Origin: Lactobacillales bacterium
GTDB lineage: Bacteria; Bacillota; Bacilli; Lactobacillales; Vagococcaceae
Direction: 5' to 3'
DNA: 7,686 nt
NCBI GenBank assembly: GCA_015655485.1
Contig: JAATEZ010000470.1
Coordinates: forward strand, 1 to 7,686
Part shown: positions 4,187-7,686 of the stretch, one piece after another
Layout of the letters: each line of letters begins with the position of its first letter
How positions within the stretch are numbered: position 1 is the first letter of the stretch
Notes under the pieces: generated by a model
The model's input: the letters and a program-made list of their open reading frames with translations, nothing else
Database searches by the model: none
Told to the model about the DNA's origin: nothing
Position numbers and translations under genes: made by a program

Positions 4187-5854
4187 TTAAATCAAATAAA
4201 TCAATGCCTCATACGGACTAAGCTCTGTTTTTTGTGCTAAGCATTGAGCAGAGGTCGTATAATTAGACAATAATAATTTGGCGCCTGCAAGCTCTTGAGG
4301 GATTTCATAATTCACCTTGTTTTCTGTAAACGAACAGATGACTATCAATTTTTGCCTGTTTAGTGTCCGTGTATAGCCGTATACAGCAGAGTCATTTGGA
4401 TTTAGCAATTCATATACTCCATCGATGATCACTTCGTATTCTTTTCTTAATTTAATCAATTTCCTATAATGATAAAATACTGAATTCTCATCTGCTAAAG
4501 CTTGTTCCACATTGATTTTCGAATTATCCGGAGAAAAATCAATCCAAGGCGTTCCCGTGGTAAAACCAAACTTTTCTTTTGCCGTCCAGGGCATTGGCGT
4601 CCGTGCATTATCACGGGATTTCAAAAATACAGAGCGTTTGATATACTCCCTGTCAGCTCCTGCTGCCATCATCTCATCAATCGTCGCAAAGGTTTCAATA
4701 TCCTGATAATGTTCCAAGTCTTCAAACGGGACATTGCGCATGCCAATCTCTTCACCTTGATAGATATACGGTGTACCCTTCATCATATGAAGCAAAGTCC
4801 CCAGCATTTTAGCCGACTCAACCCGATAAAAAAGATCATTGCCAAAACGTGTTACTGCGCGAGGCTGATCATGATTGCTCCAATATAAAGAACTCCAGCC
4901 TCTGCCTTCAAGCTTATCCTGCCACTCAGACATCACGTTTCGCAAATCGCTCATTTTAAAGCGTACATCTGAAAATTTTCCAAATCGTCCATAATCTAAA
5001 TGCATATGATCAAAATGGAAAACCATATTCAATTCTTCGCGCTTAGGATCTGTATAAAGAATTGCCTGTTCAACGGTTGTATTTGCGGTTTCACCTACTG
5101 TCATAATATCATATTTTGACAGGACCTTCCGGTTCATTTCCTGTAAAAATTCATGAACACGCGGTCCATTTGATGCACCGACATAATAGCTCTTCGTGTA
5201 AACTGCTCCGGGCAGTGCCATCGGCCAATCCTGACGCTTGCTAATCAAGCTGATGACATCCATTCGAAACCCATCGATTCCCTTTTTAAACCAAAAATCC
5301 ATCATTTGATAAACTGCTTCACGGACCTTCGGATTTTCCCAATTCAAATCCGGCTGTTCCTTCGCAAACAAATGCAAATAATATTGTCCCCGGCTTTCAA
5401 CATATTCCCATGCAGAACCGCCAAAGGTAGAGCCCCAGTCTGTTGGTTCCGATCCATCCTCCTTCGGATCTATCCAAATATAATAATCCGAATACTCATT
5501 GTCACGCGATTCAGCGGACTTTATAAACCACTCATGCTGGTCAGAGGTATGATTGACTACCAGGTCCATAACGATCTTAATCCCTAACTGATGGGCTTCT
5601 TCCAGCAAACGCTCCAAATGCTTCATCGTTCCGTATACGGGATTAATTTGATAATAATCCGAGATATCATAACCGTTATCCACAAGCGGGCTTTGATAGA
5701 TAGGATTCAGCCAAATAACATCGATTCCAAGTTTAACTAAATAAGGCAGTTTTTCAATGATACCGTTTAAATCACCCATTCCGCTGCCTGTCGTATCTTT
5801 ATAGGATTGAGGATAGATTTGATAGACAACACTTTTTTTCCACCAATTTACCAT
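4187..5854 (-). CDS. GH13 alpha-glucosidase (oligo-1,6-glucosidase / phospho-alpha-glucosidase type)
   Basis: This is a 555-residue cytoplasmic glycoside hydrolase with no signal peptide. All four GH13 regions are intact: D-L-V-V-N-H at 97-102, G-F-R-M-D-V at 195-200 with nucleophile Asp199, V-G-E at 253-255 with acid/base Glu255, and N-H-D-Q at 327-330 with Asp329. The numbering coincides with Bacillus cereus oligo-1,6-glucosidase (Asp199, Glu255, Asp329). Val200 after the nucleophile is the residue linked to alpha-1,6 preference. The loop Y-K-D-T-T-G-S-G-M-G-D-L-N-G near 18-31 and P-T-D-W-G-S-T-F-G-G-S-A-W-E at 137-150 also resemble trehalose-6-phosphate hydrolases (TreA/TreC), so the sequence is intermediate between the two groups. 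It begins 2 bases after the EIIA stop, with GGAGG lying inside the end of that gene. Being cotranscribed with a PTS, it may act on a phosphorylated disaccharide such as an isomaltose-type sugar; the substrate is inference. Confidence 0.9.
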   Translation of the reverse strand: MVNWWKKSVVYQIYPQSYKDTTGSGMGDLNGIIEKLPYLVKLGIDVIWLNPIYQSPLVDNGYDISDYYQINPVYGTMKHLERLLEEAHQLGIKIVMDLVVNHTSDQHEWFIKSAESRDNEYSDYYIWIDPKEDGSEPTDWGSTFGGSAWEYVESRGQYYLHLFAKEQPDLNWENPKVREAVYQMMDFWFKKGIDGFRMDVISLISKRQDWPMALPGAVYTKSYYVGASNGPRVHEFLQEMNRKVLSKYDIMTVGETANTTVEQAILYTDPKREELNMVFHFDHMHLDYGRFGKFSDVRFKMSDLRNVMSEWQDKLEGRGWSSLYWSNHDQPRAVTRFGNDLFYRVESAKMLGTLLHMMKGTPYIYQGEEIGMRNVPFEDLEHYQDIETFATIDEMMAAGADREYIKRSVFLKSRDNARTPMPWTAKEKFGFTTGTPWIDFSPDNSKINVEQALADENSVFYHYRKLIKLRKEYEVIIDGVYELLNPNDSAVYGYTRTLNRQKLIVICSFTENKVNYEIPQELAGAKLLLSNYTTSAQCLAQKTELSPYEALIYLI

Positions 5855-5856
5855 CG

Positions 5857-6279
5857 CTATTCATCCTCCTCGCCTATTGTTTTATTTGCAATAAAATCAT
5901 TGACATAAATTAATTGTTCCTGTGCTTCAGAAACAGCCGAGCGTATCGTATCCGCAGTAATATAGTCCTCAGTCAGCGAAAGAATAACAGACATCAATAC
6001 AGGCAGATTCATCCCTGTAATAATATGAAAATGCGGATGTGCTAAATATCCCGTAAAGGCCTGGTTCACAGACCCGCCTAACATATCCGTAAATACGATT
6101 ACCTCATCATTTTCTGTTATATCTTTAAGTATACGATTGATTTCTTCCTTTATAGGAATATTAGTCAAATATGCTGATATTGCGCTAATTTCCACAGTAC
6201 CCGGTACGATATATTCTAAAGTATCTTTTAATCCCTCGGCAAATTTGCGATGAGACGCAATTATAACCTTATGCTTCAT
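5857..6279 (-). CDS. PTS mannose-family EIIA component
   Basis: This 140-residue cytoplasmic phosphocarrier accepts phosphate from HPr and passes it to EIIB. It has the family's start, V-I-I-A-S-H, with the phospho-accepting His at position 10 when counted from the ATG at 6279, as in the E. coli mannose EIIA domain. F-T-D-M-L-G-G-S-V-N at 63-72 matches the conserved D-L-x-G-G-S-x-x-N loop. The length is that of a single EIIA domain with no fused EIIB. The ATG at 6279 is preferred over the one at 6291 because GGAGG lies 5 bases before it and overlaps the upstream ATG. It sits between EIID (23-base gap) and the alpha-glucosidase (2-base gap), so it is part of one operon. Confidence 0.92.
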   Translation of the reverse strand: MKHKVIIASHRKFAEGLKDTLEYIVPGTVEISAISAYLTNIPIKEEINRILKDITENDEVIVFTDMLGGSVNQAFTGYLAHPHFHIITGMNLPVLMSVILSLTEDYITADTIRSAVSEAQEQLIYVNDFIANKTIGEEDE

Positions 6280-6284
6280 AAAAG

Positions 6285-6289
6285 CCTCC
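6285..6289 (-). promoter_or_regulatory. Ribosome binding site that decides the EIIA start
   Basis: GGAGG on the minus strand lies 5 bases before the ATG at 6279. The alternative ATG at 6291 is part of the same ATGGAGG string and has no site of its own. Confidence 0.8.
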
Positions 6290-6302
6290 ATTAATTTAAA
6301 TT

Positions 6303-7121
6303 CTATGCTTTCAAAATCCCAAAAAATGATAAAACCAATGAAATACCAATCACCAGAAAAATGATCTTTGTCACCGACAATTTTTTGCCAGCAATTAATT
6401 TATAGATTAGAAAAGTAAGAAGAGCTGGTAATAAAGCCGGCATAATCTTATCCATAATCTCTGTTTGAATCGGTAATTCTACCTCTCCGGTCTTAAAGGT
6501 CAGAGCAATATTAATTTTTACAACAGAGGGGATCAGCGTTCCAATAACTGTTAGTCCCATTATTGATGCCGCCTCCGTGAACACCGATAGTTTATCTCCA
6601 AGTACCGTTACGAGCTTTAACCCTGAAGTATGACCGATAGAGAATAATTTTAACCGGAAAAATAAGAAAAATATATTTAAAAGCAGCCAAATAATAGAAC
6701 CTGTCGGGCTTCCCTGCAATCCCATATAAGCTGCAATAGAGCCCATAATCGTTGGATACAATACCCATATCAAGGTATCTCCTACACCTGCTAAAGGTCC
6801 CATCATACCCGTTTTGAAAGCCTGAACAGCATCCTTTGACTTGATACCGTCTTTTTCTTCCATTGCAAGCGAGGCCCCTAACAAAAGATTGGCCATCCAC
6901 GTTGTTGTATTGAAATAATTAAAATGATTTTTAAGCGATGCAACATACTCATCATCATCCGTATAAATCTTTCGAAGCGCCTTATTCAGTCCATAAACCA
7001 CTGCAGGCGCTTGTTGATTTTCATAATTGAAAGTATTGCAGGCCATGAACATATAACGAAAAGCAGCCTGATTAATATCTTTTTTTGTTAATACACCTGC
7101 TTTGGCTGTTTTATCACTCAT
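6303..7121 (-). CDS. PTS mannose-family EIID component
   Basis: This 272-residue membrane protein forms the sugar translocation unit together with EIIC in the mannose-fructose-sorbose PTS family. The N-terminal cytoplasmic part has V-L-T-K-K-D-I-N-Q-A-A-F-R-Y and N-Y-F-N-T-T-T-W-M-A-N at 68-78. The family signature G-M-M-G-P-L-A-G-V-G-D-T-L-I-W lies at about 105-119. Several hydrophobic segments follow to the C-terminus (roughly 143-162, 190-210, 235-255 and 255-272). The ATG at 7121 is chosen because GGAGGA is placed 5 bases upstream; a longer reading from 7154 would add 11 residues that overlap EIIC. The chosen start overlaps the EIIC stop by 8 bases, which suggests translational coupling and a 1:1 supply of the two membrane subunits. 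Confidence 0.93.
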   Translation of the reverse strand: MSDKTAKAGVLTKKDINQAAFRYMFMACNTFNYENQQAPAVVYGLNKALRKIYTDDDEYVASLKNHFNYFNTTTWMANLLLGASLAMEEKDGIKSKDAVQAFKTGMMGPLAGVGDTLIWVLYPTIMGSIAAYMGLQGSPTGSIIWLLLNIFFLFFRLKLFSIGHTSGLKLVTVLGDKLSVFTEAASIMGLTVIGTLIPSVVKINIALTFKTGEVELPIQTEIMDKIMPALLPALLTFLIYKLIAGKKLSVTKIIFLVIGISLVLSFFGILKA

Positions 7122-7686
7122 CAAAATCCTCCCCCTCATCAAATTCTGCTCCATTTGTGGCTGCTGGTTTTGCCATCATTTGCGTAAAATAATAATAAGC
7201 AAATGCAAAACCCAAAAGCGAAGCACCCAAAATCGGCAATTCTAAATAAGCTGATACAATAAACCCAATGACCAAAAAAGTTAAATATTTCTTTACGGGC
7301 ATAAACTGCAACAAAAGTGCGATACCAACAACAGGCAGCATACTGCCGGCTATTGAGAGACCGTCAGTAAACCATTCAGGTACAAAATCCAAAATCAAGC
7401 TTACGATTTTATCCCCAAATAAAACACATAGTGTGGTAGGAACTGCAGTTGACAGGCCAAAAATTACAGGACCAAGCCAAAAAGAACGGTTCATTGCTTC
7501 AAATTTTTTCTCATCCGCTAATTTTTGTGCACGGTGACTAACATATGTATTGGCCAATTTAGCAAATACATCCAGCTGGATGCCTAACATGCCCACTGGA
7601 ACACCGACTGCTAAAGCGACCGCTTTTGCCTGCTCGATGTCATTTGTTGTACGAATTGCCACATAAATACCGACAAGTGAGGCAAG
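7114..7686 (-). CDS. PTS mannose-family EIIC component (5' end outside the window)
   Basis: The frame is open to the right-hand edge, so 190 C-terminal residues are visible and about 65-80 N-terminal ones are missing. This integral membrane subunit binds and translocates the sugar together with EIID. Visible features are I-Q-L-D-V-F-A-K-L-A-N-T-Y-V-S-H-R-A near 36-53, a region that in this family often carries N-x-x-x-x-H-R, and at least four strongly hydrophobic segments (about 22-38, 70-90, 107-127 and 130-168). The C-terminus is acidic and hydrophilic (E-F-D-E-G-E-D-F-D-E). The stop codon lies inside the start of EIID. A GTG near 7662 could be mistaken for a start but lies mid-protein. The operon promoter, and any EIIB gene, would lie beyond the edge. 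Confidence 0.9.
   Translation of the reverse strand, partial: LASLVGIYVAIRTTNDIEQAKAVALAVGVPVGMLGIQLDVFAKLANTYVSHRAQKLADEKKFEAMNRSFWLGPVIFGLSTAVPTTLCVLFGDKIVSLILDFVPEWFTDGLSIAGSMLPVVGIALLLQFMPVKKYLTFLVIGFIVSAYLELPILGASLLGFAFAYYYFTQMMAKPAATNGAEFDEGEDFDE
7127..7134 (-). promoter_or_regulatory. Ribosome binding site that decides the EIID start
   Basis: GGGGAGGA on the minus strand lies 5 bases before the ATG at 7121 and inside the last codons of EIIC, supporting this start over the upstream one at 7154. Confidence 0.8.

Noticed and set aside
4502..4888. Plus-strand open frames inside the alpha-glucosidase gene
   Set aside because: They are shadows of the strongly supported minus-strand gene, without ribosome binding sites or recognisable domains.
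7122..7154. Upstream start for EIID giving 283 residues
   Set aside because: The extra residues overlap the EIIC coding sequence, do not look like EIID, and the best ribosome binding site serves the ATG at 7121.
1..7686. CRISPR arrays, insertion sequences with terminal repeats, or riboswitches
   Set aside because: I saw no regularly spaced direct repeats, no transposase or paired terminal repeats, and no recognisable riboswitch core on either strand.

Overview
The window reads as chromosomal DNA of a low-GC Bacillota, possibly a gut or host-associated Erysipelotrichia-, Enterococcus- or Clostridium-like organism. The evidence is an AT-rich sequence, strong AGGAGG-type ribosome binding sites, sigma-A-like promoters and a mannose-family PTS. 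The genus cannot be fixed from the sequence alone.

Layout, left to right. (1) 1-654 holds no intact gene. It has short broken minus-strand remnants, one resembling an AbiEi antitoxin N-terminus and one resembling fumarylacetoacetate hydrolase, plus a probable terminator. (2) 655-1962 is a compact divergent module: a minus-strand HpcH/HpaI-type aldolase facing a plus-strand MerR-family regulator. The 153-base gap contains a near-consensus promoter for the regulator and, for the aldolase, a promoter with the 19-bp spacer typical of MerR-activated promoters, with an inverted repeat in the spacer. (3) 1963-3266 is a decayed stretch. It holds the frameshifted C-terminal half of an AbiEii-type nucleotidyltransferase toxin, a start-less minus-strand frame with a well-preserved terminator, and a fragment weakly like a DUF1016/YhcG nuclease. 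(4) 3267-7686 is an intact carbohydrate module, all on the minus strand: PTS EIIC (running off the window), EIID, EIIA and a GH13 alpha-glucosidase in one tight operon, ended by a strong hairpin, then a separately promoted MurR/RpiR-family regulator.

How the genes work together (inference): the mannose-family PTS imports and phosphorylates an alpha-glucoside, the GH13 enzyme hydrolyses it in the cytoplasm, and the RpiR-type protein senses a phosphosugar and controls the operon. No EIIB gene is visible; it should lie upstream of EIIC, outside the window, or elsewhere. The aldolase/MerR pair is a separate 2-oxo-acid unit. The region between the two modules is best explained as a degraded accessory island with defence-type genes. 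I see no intact novel system, no CRISPR array, no tRNA or rRNA, and no intact transposase.
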